Positions 1 through 5,784 of a stretch of DNA of 13,843 nt are shown piece after piece. Location: positions 16,344-30,186 of the forward strand of contig DKWG01000054.1 in the NCBI GenBank assembly GCA_002491605.1, read 5' to 3'. The stretch's first letter is position 1. The number at the start of each line of letters is the position of its first letter. A program made the position numbers and the translations under genes. Source of the stretch: Ruminococcus sp. UBA7158 (GTDB taxonomy: Bacteria > Bacillota > Clostridia > Oscillospirales > Ruminococcaceae). The notes under the pieces are model-generated. The model searched no databases and was not told the origin of the DNA. It worked only from the letters and a program-made list of their open reading frames with translations.

Positions 1-1
1 A

Positions 2-487
2 ACCGGTCCTACCGGAGCAACCGGCGCAACAGGAGCTACAGGTGCAACCGGTGCTACCGGTGCAGACGGAGCTACAGGAAACACTTTGGCTGAGTATGCA
101 CACGTTTACAACACTGATGAAAAGACCGTTCCTGCCAACACAGATATTGCCTTCACAAACAACGGCGTTATCAGCGGTAACATCACCCATGTTCCGGGAA
201 CTGCCGCAATCAAGCTCGGCAACGCCGGTGACTATGAAATTACCGTTTACTTCACAGGCAACACTGCCAATCAGCTGACCGTCGCCAAAAACGGCGCACC
301 TATCCCGGGAGGAATATTCGGAACAAGCTCGGCTGCCGATATTGCCGCAGGAAGCGTTATTGTAACCGCCGATGCCGGCGACATCATAACCGTTCGAAAC
401 TTTGACGCCTCAAGACCTATTTATCTCACTGTCGGAAGCGGCATAGGAAGCACCAACGCTTCTGTTATCGTCAGAAGATACAAATAA
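2..487 (+). CDS. Collagen-like surface protein, C-terminal part (5' end outside window)
   Basis: The frame is open from base 2, so the gene starts upstream of the window. The first ~27 residues are Gly-X-Y collagen repeats, almost all GAT triplets with single GPT, GAD and GNT variants. They are followed by a ~135-residue globular domain beginning around AEYAHVYNTDEKTV and ending in VIVRRYK. This matches the layout of BclA-like/collagen-like glycoproteins of Clostridia and Bacilli, in which the C-terminal C1q/TNF-like beta-sandwich trimerises and nucleates the collagen triple helix. The threonine-rich repeats are typical O-glycosylation targets. The likely location is the cell or spore surface; no anchor is visible because the N-terminus is missing. 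TTG at 86 and ATG at 117 are internal codons, not the start. A strong terminator follows. Confidence 0.85.
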   Translation, partial: TGPTGATGATGATGATGATGADGATGNTLAEYAHVYNTDEKTVPANTDIAFTNNGVISGNITHVPGTAAIKLGNAGDYEITVYFTGNTANQLTVAKNGAPIPGGIFGTSSAADIAAGSVIVTADAGDIITVRNFDASRPIYLTVGSGIGSTNASVIVRRYK

Positions 488-518
488 GCGTCTGCGCTTT
501 ATAAAGCCGCATGAAAAA

Positions 519-563
519 ACCACCGCTGTCCGATTTCTGCCGGACGGCGGCGGTTTGGTTTTT
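519..563. terminator. Bidirectional intrinsic terminator
   Basis: A GC-rich hairpin, CCGCTGTCCG pairing with CGGACGGCGG (one G-U) around loop ATTTCTGC, is flanked by A-runs on the left and T-runs on the right. It can therefore end both the plus-strand collagen-like gene and the minus-strand genes that converge on it. Confidence 0.85.
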
Positions 564-738
564 ATGAATGCAAAACTATAAATAAGATCAGTCCGATTAA
601 TGCAGCAAAGCTGACGCAGCTTGCTGTTGTGAAGACCTTTTCCTCAAGGTCGTCCTCGGTTTTTATCGCATTAATAAGACAATACGGAAAGACTGCTGCA
701 GCTATAAGACAGATAATGACAATAATAATACTATTCAC
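562..738 (-). CDS. Small two-helix membrane peptide, 58 aa, GTG start
   Basis: A minus-strand frame of 58 codons starts at GTG (738) and ends TAA at 562-564. It reads MNSIIIVIICLIAAAVFPYC..., then a polar turn with KTEDDLEEK, then a second hydrophobic stretch ending FIVLHS. This predicts two transmembrane segments (about residues 2-24 and 38-56) joined by a charged loop. It begins 20 nt after the stop of the nucleotidyltransferase gene, so it is probably co-transcribed. No convincing Shine-Dalgarno precedes the GTG and the frame stays open upstream into the previous gene, so the start is uncertain. The family is not recognised. The hydrophobic/charged/hydrophobic pattern argues for a real gene, but a chance ORF is possible. 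Confidence 0.45.
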   Translation of the reverse strand: MNSIIIVIICLIAAAVFPYCLINAIKTEDDLEEKVFTTASCVSFAALIGLILFIVLHS

Positions 739-758
739 ACGGTCGCTGACGTTTTTGA

Positions 759-1640
759 TTAAAGCTTGTCGGGGTAAACGCCTTCACGGTGCAATGCTTT
801 AAGCTTATTTTCAACGTCCTCTTTATCAGCCTTATAGGTTATGCCGAACCACTTGTCGTGAGACGGAGCTGCGTAAACTGTCAGCTCGTTTGTGCTGAGG
901 AAATCGTTTATCATGACAGGAAGCAGGCACTCTGCCTTAAGCTCATCGGGCTTGATTTCTTTCAGGAAGTCCTCAAAGTACTTATTCATTCTCTTGAGAG
1001 TATCGGGATGGAAGCCCCAGAAGTTCATTGAAACCTCTGCGTCGGGATTGACTGTGCCGTTTGCGCTGACGATTTCGCCGTTTTTAGGCTCTATTCCGCC
1101 CGTTTCGTCGACCCTGACAAGCTTGCCGTTTTCAACGGTGCATATGCCTCTTGTAACGCCGCCGTTTTCGCTTACAGTATTCTTTAAGATGTATGTAACC
1201 ATAGCGGCTTCGCTCTTGTCCTTGAGATTTTCAAGGAAGTCATACATCAACTTGAAGCACTCTGTGCCGTAGTAGTCGTCGGCATTAATTGTTGCGAACG
1301 GATCGCTTAAGCAGTCCTTGCCGCAAAGAACTGCGTGTACTGTGCCGAAGGGCTTTGTTCTCTCATCCGGAACTTTATAAAATGACGGCACGGATGAGTA
1401 GTCCTGAACGCAGTAGCAAAGCTCAACTCTGTCCTTAAACTTTTCTCCGACAGTGCTTTTAACTGTTTCGACCATCTCCTGCTTCAAAACGAATACAACT
1501 TTTTTAAACCCTGCTTCGATAGCGTCGTGAATGGAATATTCCATCAAAAGCTCGCCGTTGGGTCCGACATGGGATATCTGCTTATCTCCTCCGAAGCGTG
1601 AACCGAGTCCTGCCGCCAATACAAGTAATGTTGCTTTCAT
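759..1640 (-). CDS. NTP-transferase family sugar nucleotidyltransferase (uridylyl/thymidylyltransferase-like)
   Basis: A 293-aa cytoplasmic enzyme of the GT-A-fold nucleotidyltransferase family, which joins an NTP to a sugar-1-phosphate (or similar phosphate) to make an activated NDP precursor for surface glycans. Visible motifs are the N-terminal LAAGLGSRFGGDKQ (residues 8-21; GxGxRxG loop and catalytic-type Lys), GTVHAVL near 99-105, and NADDYYG at 119-125, whose acidic residues sit where the family binds Mg2+. The start MKATLLV at 1640 was chosen because AGGACAG (1647-1653) lies just upstream; the frame extends 10 residues further without homology-like sequence. It has its own promoter (1732-1760) and sits downstream of a GtrA-like gene, which fits cell-envelope polysaccharide or lipid-linked sugar synthesis. 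The substrate cannot be read from the sequence. Confidence 0.85.
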   Translation of the reverse strand: MKATLLVLAAGLGSRFGGDKQISHVGPNGELLMEYSIHDAIEAGFKKVVFVLKQEMVETVKSTVGEKFKDRVELCYCVQDYSSVPSFYKVPDERTKPFGTVHAVLCGKDCLSDPFATINADDYYGTECFKLMYDFLENLKDKSEAAMVTYILKNTVSENGGVTRGICTVENGKLVRVDETGGIEPKNGEIVSANGTVNPDAEVSMNFWGFHPDTLKRMNKYFEDFLKEIKPDELKAECLLPVMINDFLSTNELTVYAAPSHDKWFGITYKADKEDVENKLKALHREGVYPDKL

Positions 1641-1731
1641 ATCAAGCTGTCCTTTCATTTGTCCCCACAAGCCGATGCACTGTTAAATAAATGCAGACAG
1701 CTTTTTGTCGGGAACAGTTTTTGTTACATTA

Positions 1732-1760
1732 ATAATATATACAAATCCTTAAATTGTCAA
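1732..1760 (-). promoter_or_regulatory. Sigma-A promoter of nucleotidyltransferase gene
   Basis: On the minus strand, TTGACA (1755-1760), a 17-bp spacer and TATTAT (1732-1737). It lies ~90 bp upstream of the chosen start codon. A near-perfect -35, optimal spacing and correct orientation support it. Confidence 0.8.
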
Positions 1761-1831
1761 CCCGATTATTAATATTCGCTGATTTCGGCATGATTTTAGA
1801 TTACCTACTGTAATATTCTTAAACCAATATA

Positions 1832-2332
1832 CTATTTGTCTGATATTTCTGCGTTTCTGCGATCCTTTTTGAAAAATATCAGCTTTTTCTGAACGATAAA
1901 ATTAACGACGAACATAACAGCCTCTGCAATCGGCTTGGCAATCCATGTCGGCAAATGTATTGCCCTGACCATCAGCTCCATTAAAACAAACGTCTTGACC
2001 GAAAAGCTTACTGCCGCCAGAGCGTAATATCCGCCCATTTCAGCCCACACGGATTTGTTTGATTTAAACACCCAAAGTCTGTTTATATGAAAATTAATCT
2101 GCGAGCTGAAAGCAAACGCTATCACCGCCGCAAGCTCCATTGCAACGCTCAAATGTGAAAATATTCGCTCAAAAATAAGAAGCAGGATATAGTCCACTGC
2201 AAATGCCGCAGCTGAGGATAAGGCGTATCTTACCGCAACAGTGCCCAAGGGATTTTTAATTATCGCCGACAGATTTAATTTTTCGTTTTCTTTGCCGCTG
2301 TCCTGCTTATTTGATACGGACTCGTTAGCCAT
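1832..2332 (-). CDS. GtrA-family membrane protein
   Basis: A 166-aa protein with a polar N-terminus, then about four transmembrane helices (starting roughly at residues 33, 60, 100 and 133), the typical size and topology of GtrA/DPMS-type proteins. Characteristic stretches are RYALSSAAAFAVDYILLL, the FAFSSQINFHINRLWVFK block between helices 2 and 3, and FVVNFIVQKKLIF at the end; the conserved asparagine/FxxNRxWVF pattern is the family hallmark. Members act with glycosyltransferases and undecaprenyl-phosphate sugars, probably as flippases or accessory subunits in cell-wall or teichoic-acid decoration. The start is supported by GGGAGA ~8 nt upstream. The gene ends 191 bp before the nucleotidyltransferase start, which has a separate promoter. 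The glycan substrate is unknown. Confidence 0.9.
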   Translation of the reverse strand: MANESVSNKQDSGKENEKLNLSAIIKNPLGTVAVRYALSSAAAFAVDYILLLIFERIFSHLSVAMELAAVIAFAFSSQINFHINRLWVFKSNKSVWAEMGGYYALAAVSFSVKTFVLMELMVRAIHLPTWIAKPIAEAVMFVVNFIVQKKLIFFKKDRRNAEISDK

Positions 2333-2522
2333 TTTATTGTCTCCCGTTTTTTATGAATAGTATTAATAATAACTGTGCTGATTATACCGAAAATTCCGTG
2401 TAAACCGAAAGAATTGCGTCGGGCGTCAGAAGAACGTTTGTGCCGATGGGGCAATTTACGCAAAACGGCATCGGGAACGGCTTCGCCGTGAGAGCGACTC
2501 TTTCAGTCGGAGTTATGAACTT
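2333..2522 (-). promoter_or_regulatory. Long structured 5' leader of the gtrA-like gene
   Basis: From the promoter to the start codon there are about 190 nt without a convincing ORF. On the minus strand the leader can form several short perfect hairpins: GACT-GAAAG-AGTC (2496-2508), ACGGC-GAA-GCCGT (2477-2489) and a larger CCGATG/CATCGG stem enclosing ~20 nt (2443-2474). No known riboswitch class was recognised. It may be an uncharacterised regulatory leader, or simply structured untranslated RNA. Confidence 0.35.
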
Positions 2523-2528
2523 CAAATC

Positions 2529-2557
2529 ATTATAGCATTATTATTTGTGGTTGTCTA
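2529..2557 (-). promoter_or_regulatory. Sigma-A promoter of gtrA-like gene
   Basis: On the minus strand, TAGACA (2552-2557), a 17-bp spacer and a perfect TATAAT (2529-2534). Transcription would start near 2522 and give a ~190-nt leader. Confidence 0.75.
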
Positions 2558-2631
2558 TGGTGCGGCAGTTTGTCGGGGTTCGATAAATGATATTGTACTT
2601 GCCGATTTACTGCTTATTCCGAAAATCCTCA

Positions 2632-2660
2632 TTGACAAAATCACGGTATAGTGATATGAT
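2632..2660 (+). promoter_or_regulatory. Sigma-A promoter of the DUF4160/DUF2442 operon
   Basis: TTGACA (2632-2637), a 17-bp spacer and TATGAT (2655-2660). The start codon follows ~31 bp later, after a GGAGG site at 2679-2683. Confidence 0.85.
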
Positions 2661-2690
2661 ATAGTAAACGAAAATAACGGAGGTACTGAT

Positions 2691-2945
2691 ATGCCTGTCT
2701 TATCGAGATTTTATGGAATTATTATTAGAATGTACTTTTTGCAAAAAGAGCATAACCCACCGCATATCCATGCAATATATAATGAAGATGTTGCGGCAAT
2801 TGATTTCATGACCGGAAAAGTGTTAGAAGGATATTTGCCGCCCAAAGCACTTGCAATGGTACAGGAATGGATTGGCTTGCATAAAGATGAATTGAAAGAA
2901 ATTTGGGAAACTCAGGACTTCAGAAGCATTATGCCGCTTGAATAA
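2691..2945 (+). CDS. DUF4160 family protein, putative toxin-antitoxin component
   Basis: An 84-aa protein that is nearly all DUF4160. Recognisable family features are the N-terminal MPVLSRFYGIIIRMYF, the HNPPHIHAIY histidine-rich block (about residues 21-30; the EHxPPHIHA pattern is the family signature), then YNEDVAAIDF and a C-terminal helical part containing VQEWIGLHKDELKEIWE. A GGAGG site 7 nt upstream and a strong promoter fix the start. The next gene begins 12 bp after its stop and encodes a DUF2442 protein, the usual partner. The pair is widespread in bacteria and often listed as a putative type II toxin-antitoxin or stress module, but the biochemical activity is not established. The HxH motif suggests metal binding or nuclease-like chemistry, which is inference. 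Confidence 0.88.
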   Translation: MPVLSRFYGIIIRMYFLQKEHNPPHIHAIYNEDVAAIDFMTGKVLEGYLPPKALAMVQEWIGLHKDELKEIWETQDFRSIMPLE

Positions 2946-2957
2946 GGAGGTGCCGCT

Positions 2958-3407
2958 ATGTTTCACAAAATAAAAAATGTTTGGGCAATGCCGGATTATA
3001 AATTGAGCGTTCAATTTTGCGAGGGCGTCACAAAAATATATGATGTAAAGACATTATTTGAACAGCTTCCTGCTTTTATCGCATTAAAAAATGAAGAAGA
3101 ATTTTCCGGCGTAGCTGTTGACATCGGCGGATACGGTATTATTTGGAATGATGAGCTTGACCTCTCTTGCGACGAGCTTTGGGACAACGGAGTTCAGGTT
3201 GACACTCCGTTTGACGGATTAATGTCGTTCAGTGATGCTACACAGCTTTGGGGCTTGAATGAAAGTACGCTCCGCAAAGCAGTAACCTACGGGAAGCTCG
3301 TCAACGGAGTTGATGTTTGCAAATTCGGCAAGCAATGGGTTGTCTCGGTAAAAGCTATGAATCGTGAATACGGAACTGCTGACAGCCGAGATGTTGCTAA
3401 GCGGTGA
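2958..3407 (+). CDS. DUF2442 protein fused to helix-turn-helix domain, putative antitoxin
   Basis: A 149-aa protein with two parts. Residues 1-~78 resemble DUF2442: MFHKIKNVWAMPDYKLSVQF, FEQLPAF and a GGYGIIWNDELDLSCDELW segment. Residues ~90-140 form a compact helix-turn-helix-like domain (SFSDATQLWGLNESTLRKAV...GKQWVVSVKAMNREYG), similar to small HTH antitoxins of Firmicutes in which an excisionase/Fis-like fold binds DNA. AAGGAGGTG (2945-2952) overlaps the upstream stop, so translation is tightly linked to the DUF4160 gene. The HTH makes it the natural candidate for DNA-binding antitoxin and autorepressor of the pair. A 14-bp palindrome (3411-3424) lies just after the stop. Family assignment is firm; the role is inferred. 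Confidence 0.82.
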   Translation: MFHKIKNVWAMPDYKLSVQFCEGVTKIYDVKTLFEQLPAFIALKNEEEFSGVAVDIGGYGIIWNDELDLSCDELWDNGVQVDTPFDGLMSFSDATQLWGLNESTLRKAVTYGKLVNGVDVCKFGKQWVVSVKAMNREYGTADSRDVAKR

Positions 3408-3410
3408 AGA

Positions 3411-3424
3411 TTATAAGCTTATAA
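3411..3424. repeat. 14-bp perfect palindrome after DUF2442 gene
   Basis: TTATAAGCTTATAA is self-complementary over its whole length. It lies 3 bp after the DUF2442 stop. No T-run follows, so it is a weak terminator candidate and could instead be a protein-binding site. Confidence 0.3.
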
Positions 3425-3495
3425 AACCGATAAAGAGCATTCCCTGTTTGAATCAACAACTGCTGAATTCGTGAATACTACCTCAAAAATAATGT

Positions 3496-3512
3496 AGATA
3501 TACGGTATATCT
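3496..3512. promoter_or_regulatory. 17-bp palindrome, candidate operator of RHH gene
   Basis: AGATATAC-G-GTATATCT has perfect 8-bp arms around a single central base. It sits ~65 bp before the start of the ribbon-helix-helix gene, a typical position for autoregulatory operator sites of that family. The core GTATA resembles the AGTATACT sites upstream of the second RHH gene. Confidence 0.4.
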
Positions 3513-3576
3513 GTTATCAACATCGTATCATGCAATAGCTGTAGAATAAACTCGTAATATGTTTTGAGGTGATTTT

Positions 3577-3792
3577 ATGGCTGTAAAGAGCGTTTCTATT
3601 AGAATTGAAGAAGAAATGTTAGAAAAGCTGACTTATATAGCTGATTATGAGGCGAGGTCTGTAAATAGTCAGATTCTAATATTAATAAGGGACAGCATTA
3701 AAGAGTTTGAGCAAACGCAGGGAAGCATATTCGGGACGTTCCAATCAGACTTAAACGTCAAGCCCACAAGAAAAAGCAAAAATAATGATTAA
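3577..3792 (+). CDS. Ribbon-helix-helix (Arc/MetJ-type) DNA-binding protein 1
   Basis: A 71-aa protein beginning with a beta-strand SVSIRIEEEMLEKL, then helix A (LTYIADYEARSVNSQ) and helix B (ILILIRDSIKEFEQ), the standard Arc-type RHH fold in which the strand inserts into the DNA major groove as a dimer. The C-terminal ~20 residues are polar and probably disordered. GAGGTG (3566-3571) sets the start. It closely resembles the second RHH protein at 12961-13161 (shared pattern YIAxYExRSxNxQILxLIRxxIKxFE). Its stop codon coincides with the first bases of the toxin-antitoxin cassette A repeat; its direction matches the antitoxin RNA and converges with the toxin. No terminator separates it from the antitoxin promoter, so read-through could add antisense RNA. 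The operator is probably the palindrome at 3496-3512. Confidence 0.85.
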   Translation: MAVKSVSIRIEEEMLEKLTYIADYEARSVNSQILILIRDSIKEFEQTQGSIFGTFQSDLNVKPTRKSKNND

Positions 3793-3800
3793 AACCGCAG

Positions 3801-3833
3801 AAAAAACCGCTCCGAAAACTACTCGAAACGGTT
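3801..3833 (-). terminator. Toxin A mRNA terminator
   Basis: On the minus strand, AACCGTTTCGAG pairs with TTCGGAGCGGTT around TAGTT and is followed by a T6 run. Three pairs are G-U only on this strand, so it works as an RNA hairpin in the toxin direction. It overlaps the antitoxin -35 box. Confidence 0.75.
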
Positions 3834-3859
3834 GACAGATTGATATTTCGTGGTATAAT
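3832..3859 (+). promoter_or_regulatory. Antitoxin RNA A promoter
   Basis: TTGACA (3832-3837), a 16-bp spacer and TATAAT (3854-3859) with an extended TGG directly before the -10. It is conserved in all three cassettes. Its strength suggests abundant antisense RNA. Confidence 0.85.
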
Positions 3860-3865
3860 AAAAAG

Positions 3866-3968
3866 CAACAAGGCGGCTTGCCATTGCAGTGGCGGTCGTT
3901 CCTCTAAAAATATGTTATACTTGAAGGAAACGCCGTTTACCGCTATGGTAGGCGGTTATTTCTTTTTA
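3866..3968 (+). ncRNA. Antisense antitoxin RNA A (~100 nt)
   Basis: Predicted from its promoter and an intrinsic terminator, CCGTTTACC-GCTAT-GGTAGGCGG followed by TTATTTCTTTTT (3932-3968). It is complementary to the toxin A mRNA 3' untranslated region and the last toxin codons. An internal hairpin GCCAT-TGCA-GTGGC is kept in the other copies by compensatory change. Layout and size resemble RatA, SR4 and SR5, antisense RNAs that pair with toxin mRNA 3' ends and trigger decay or block translation. Confidence 0.75.
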
Positions 3969-4039
3969 GTTATATTAATAACTCCAAAGATAACAACAGC
4001 GAGAAGATTAAGTAATAAAATTACGTCACTCACACTCAT
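3956..4039 (-). CDS. Type I toxin A, 27-aa hydrophobic peptide
   Basis: MSVSDVILLLNLLAVVIFGV... ending INITKKK, stop TAA at 3956-3958. One transmembrane helix (about residues 6-22) is preceded by a short N-terminus with Asp and followed by a basic tail, the profile of holin-like/TxpA-BsrG-type membrane toxins of Firmicutes. GGAGG (4047-4051) lies 7 nt upstream and is enclosed in a hairpin (4040-4066), so translation is probably restrained. The protein is identical to toxin B; only one base differs within the ORF. It is normally repressed by the antisense RNA from 3866; uncontrolled expression should depolarise or perforate the membrane (known for the family, not shown here). It is too short for ordinary gene callers. 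Confidence 0.8.
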   Translation of the reverse strand: MSVSDVILLLNLLAVVIFGVINITKKK

Positions 4040-4126
4040 GTTGTCACCTCCCAACGGAGAAACAACCTATGAACGCCGGGCTTTATCCGCAGACAAAACC
4101 GGTCTTCATTGCCGCCTTGCAGGCAG

Positions 4127-4155
4127 ATTATAACACATAATTCGAAATATTGCAA
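4127..4155 (-). promoter_or_regulatory. Toxin A promoter
   Basis: On the minus strand, TTGCAA (4150-4155), a 17-bp spacer and TATAAT (4127-4132). The same boxes and spacing occur in cassettes B and C. Predicted mRNA is ~320 nt, ending at 3801. Confidence 0.85.
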
Positions 4156-4178
4156 CATTATTTCCGCTTTAACTTAAA

Positions 4179-4207
4179 AACCGCTCCGAAAACTATTCGA
4201 AACGGTT
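4179..4207 (-). terminator. Upstream insulating terminator of cassette A
   Basis: On the minus strand, AACCGTTTCGAA pairs with TTCGGAGCGGTT, followed by TTTAA. It is identical in sequence to the toxin terminators downstream of B and C. It would stop read-through from the solute-binding gene into the toxin. It may be a scar of a former tandem cassette. Confidence 0.6.
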
Positions 4208-4280
4208 GACAGATGGTTTATATATTAATTTAGATGCGGTCTTTTTACAATAGAGTCACTGTAAATCACCACACAAGCTT

Positions 4281-4323
4281 AAAACCACCCACCTCACAAT
4301 TTATATGAGGCGGGTGGTTTTTA
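4281..4323. terminator. Bidirectional terminator after solute-binding protein gene
   Basis: AAAACCACCC-A-CCTCA pairs with TGAGG-C-GGGTGGTTTT around a ~9-nt loop, with A-run and T-run on the two sides. It lies 28 bp past the stop of the minus-strand solute-binding gene. Confidence 0.85.
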
Positions 4324-4350
4324 ATCAATCAATTAAATTATCGGCAAAGC

Positions 4351-5784
4351 TTACGGATTGTATTCAGCAATCATTGTGTTGATTTCATCTACATAGAATG
4401 AAAGCTTTTCGTTGTTAGCCTCCTTGAGCTGTGCCCAGGTTTCGGCGTTTTGAATGTGTCCGTTGCTTTCGTAATTTGAAACAACAGAGCCGAGCTTGTC
4501 GCCCAAGCCGTTGTCATAGACTATAATTACATTCTCTGCCTTAGCGGCGAGGTCGTAGCAGGTCTGCCACATATCGAGCATTTCCTTTGTCCAAAGGTAG
4601 GTTTCTTCCTTTTGTCTCTTGTCGATGTTGACAACAGTCGGGTCTAATACCTTAAATCTGTCGCAGGAAGCCAAGAGAGCAACGCCCTCGGGGTTGTCAG
4701 CGCCGGAAACGATCAAGTAACCGCATGCGTTGCTTTCGGTGTAGTAAACGCCGTCGCCGTTGTCGTCTCTGGGCATCGGGCAGAACATAATTTCGTTTGC
4801 TGTGACGTCGCCCCAGACATTTGAGATTTCTTCAACAGGACCTGTGAAGCCCCAGTCGCCTGTTATTGCGAACAGAAGGTTTCCTTCCTTCATTCCCGAA
4901 CCCATTGTGCCGTTTCTGAGTGACCAGCCGTTTGCCCACCAAGGATAGATGCATTCGTTCTTTGAAAGCTCATATAAGAGGTTAGCTGCTCTTTCAAGCC
5001 TTGGGTCGTCGACATTTACTTCATACTTCATTTCATCTGTGTTGTAAACAACAACGCTTGTTCCGCATGAACGCATAAGTCCGCCTGAGTAGTACCAGTC
5101 GTCCAAGGCGTAGCGGTCCTCATCGGGATCTGAGAAGTCAACACACATATTGTAGAACTTGCTCCATGTCCACTCGTCGTTGTAGTAAAGAGTTGCAGGG
5201 TCATCAAAGCCCCACTCGTTCATAACACGGCGGTTGTAAACGCATACGTTGCCGAATGCATGGTCGGTGGCGATTATATAGGGTCTGCCCTTTATAGAAT
5301 AGTATGTATAAGCAAAGTTGCTCATCTCAGCCCACAGCGGATCTGTGTAGTCGATATAGTCATCAACAGGCTGGAAAACGCCCTTGATAGGTCTTATCGG
5401 GAAAGCGTTGTTTTCTCCGGGATAGAAGTCGGGCGAGTTGCTTGAAAGAACTAAGTTGGCAAGCTCATCATATCTTGAGCCCCATTCACACTCAATCCAA
5501 TTGACCTCACAGCCGTACTTTTCCGTAAATGTCCAGTAACCGGTGTTTACAACCTCGGCTTCACTGTAGTTGTGGAAGGGATCGTAATAGGAAAAATAGT
5601 CGACAGTTGTGTTAGCTCCTGCGGCGTCCTCTATGTCCGGAAGCATGATGCCGGCAGCGTTTAGAATTGCCTCTGCGTCTTCGGTTGAAAGAGTGAGCTT
5701 GATTACCTGACGGGTTTTCTTTCCGCATCCGACAAGAGTAAACACTAATACGGTTGCCAATAGTAATGCGATTATTCTTTTCAT
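4351..5784 (-). CDS. ABC transporter extracellular solute-binding lipoprotein (family 1-like)
   Basis: A 477-aa lipoprotein. The N-terminus MKRIIALLLATVLVFTLVGC is a lipoprotein signal with a lipobox ending at Cys20, which would be diacylated and anchor the mature protein outside the membrane. The rest looks like a cluster B (carbohydrate/oligopeptide) binding protein: many aromatic residues (WECEW, YYSGG, WWANGW) suited to stacking on sugars, a lobe-I SPDFYPG segment, VYNRRVMNEWGFDDPATLYYNDEWTWSKFYNMC (typical of family 1 SBPs), and GDWGF. The start at 5784 is fixed by AAGGAGT 7-10 nt upstream; the open frame reaches 5898 but lacks a signal there. No permease genes are adjacent, so it is an orphan receptor that must share a transporter elsewhere or act as a sensor. 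It has its own promoter and a long leader. Confidence 0.88.
   Translation of the reverse strand: MKRIIALLLATVLVFTLVGCGKKTRQVIKLTLSTEDAEAILNAAGIMLPDIEDAAGANTTVDYFSYYDPFHNYSEAEVVNTGYWTFTEKYGCEVNWIECEWGSRYDELANLVLSSNSPDFYPGENNAFPIRPIKGVFQPVDDYIDYTDPLWAEMSNFAYTYYSIKGRPYIIATDHAFGNVCVYNRRVMNEWGFDDPATLYYNDEWTWSKFYNMCVDFSDPDEDRYALDDWYYSGGLMRSCGTSVVVYNTDEMKYEVNVDDPRLERAANLLYELSKNECIYPWWANGWSLRNGTMGSGMKEGNLLFAITGDWGFTGPVEEISNVWGDVTANEIMFCPMPRDDNGDGVYYTESNACGYLIVSGADNPEGVALLASCDRFKVLDPTVVNIDKRQKEETYLWTKEMLDMWQTCYDLAAKAENVIIVYDNGLGDKLGSVVSNYESNGHIQNAETWAQLKEANNEKLSFYVDEINTMIAEYNP

Larger units (their letters stand above)
3793..4207 (-). repeat. Type I toxin-antitoxin cassette A (copy 1 of 3, inverted)
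   Basis: This unit is homologous to 10257-10680 and 12371-12876 and oriented opposite to them. Order on the minus strand: insulating terminator (4179-4207), toxin promoter, structured leader, 27-aa toxin, antisense RNA region with its opposing promoter, and shared terminator (3801-3833). Near-identical terminator sequences at the two ends form direct repeats of ~35 bp around the cassette. Confidence 0.85.

Noticed and set aside
2275..2463. Minus-strand 62-aa frame overlapping the gtrA-like start
   Set aside because: No ribosome site, basic low-quality composition, and it overlaps the structured leader and the start of a well-supported gene.
3840..4133. Plus-strand 97-aa open frame across cassette A
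   Set aside because: It begins between the -35 and -10 of the antitoxin promoter and runs through structured antisense RNA and the toxin antisense strand. There is no ribosome site, and the equivalent frame is not kept in cassettes B and C.
3793..4207. Cassettes interpreted as MITEs or insertion sequences
   Set aside because: The ends are direct terminator repeats rather than terminal inverted repeats, there is no transposase, and no target-site duplication is evident. Promoters, an ORF and folded RNAs explain the conservation better.
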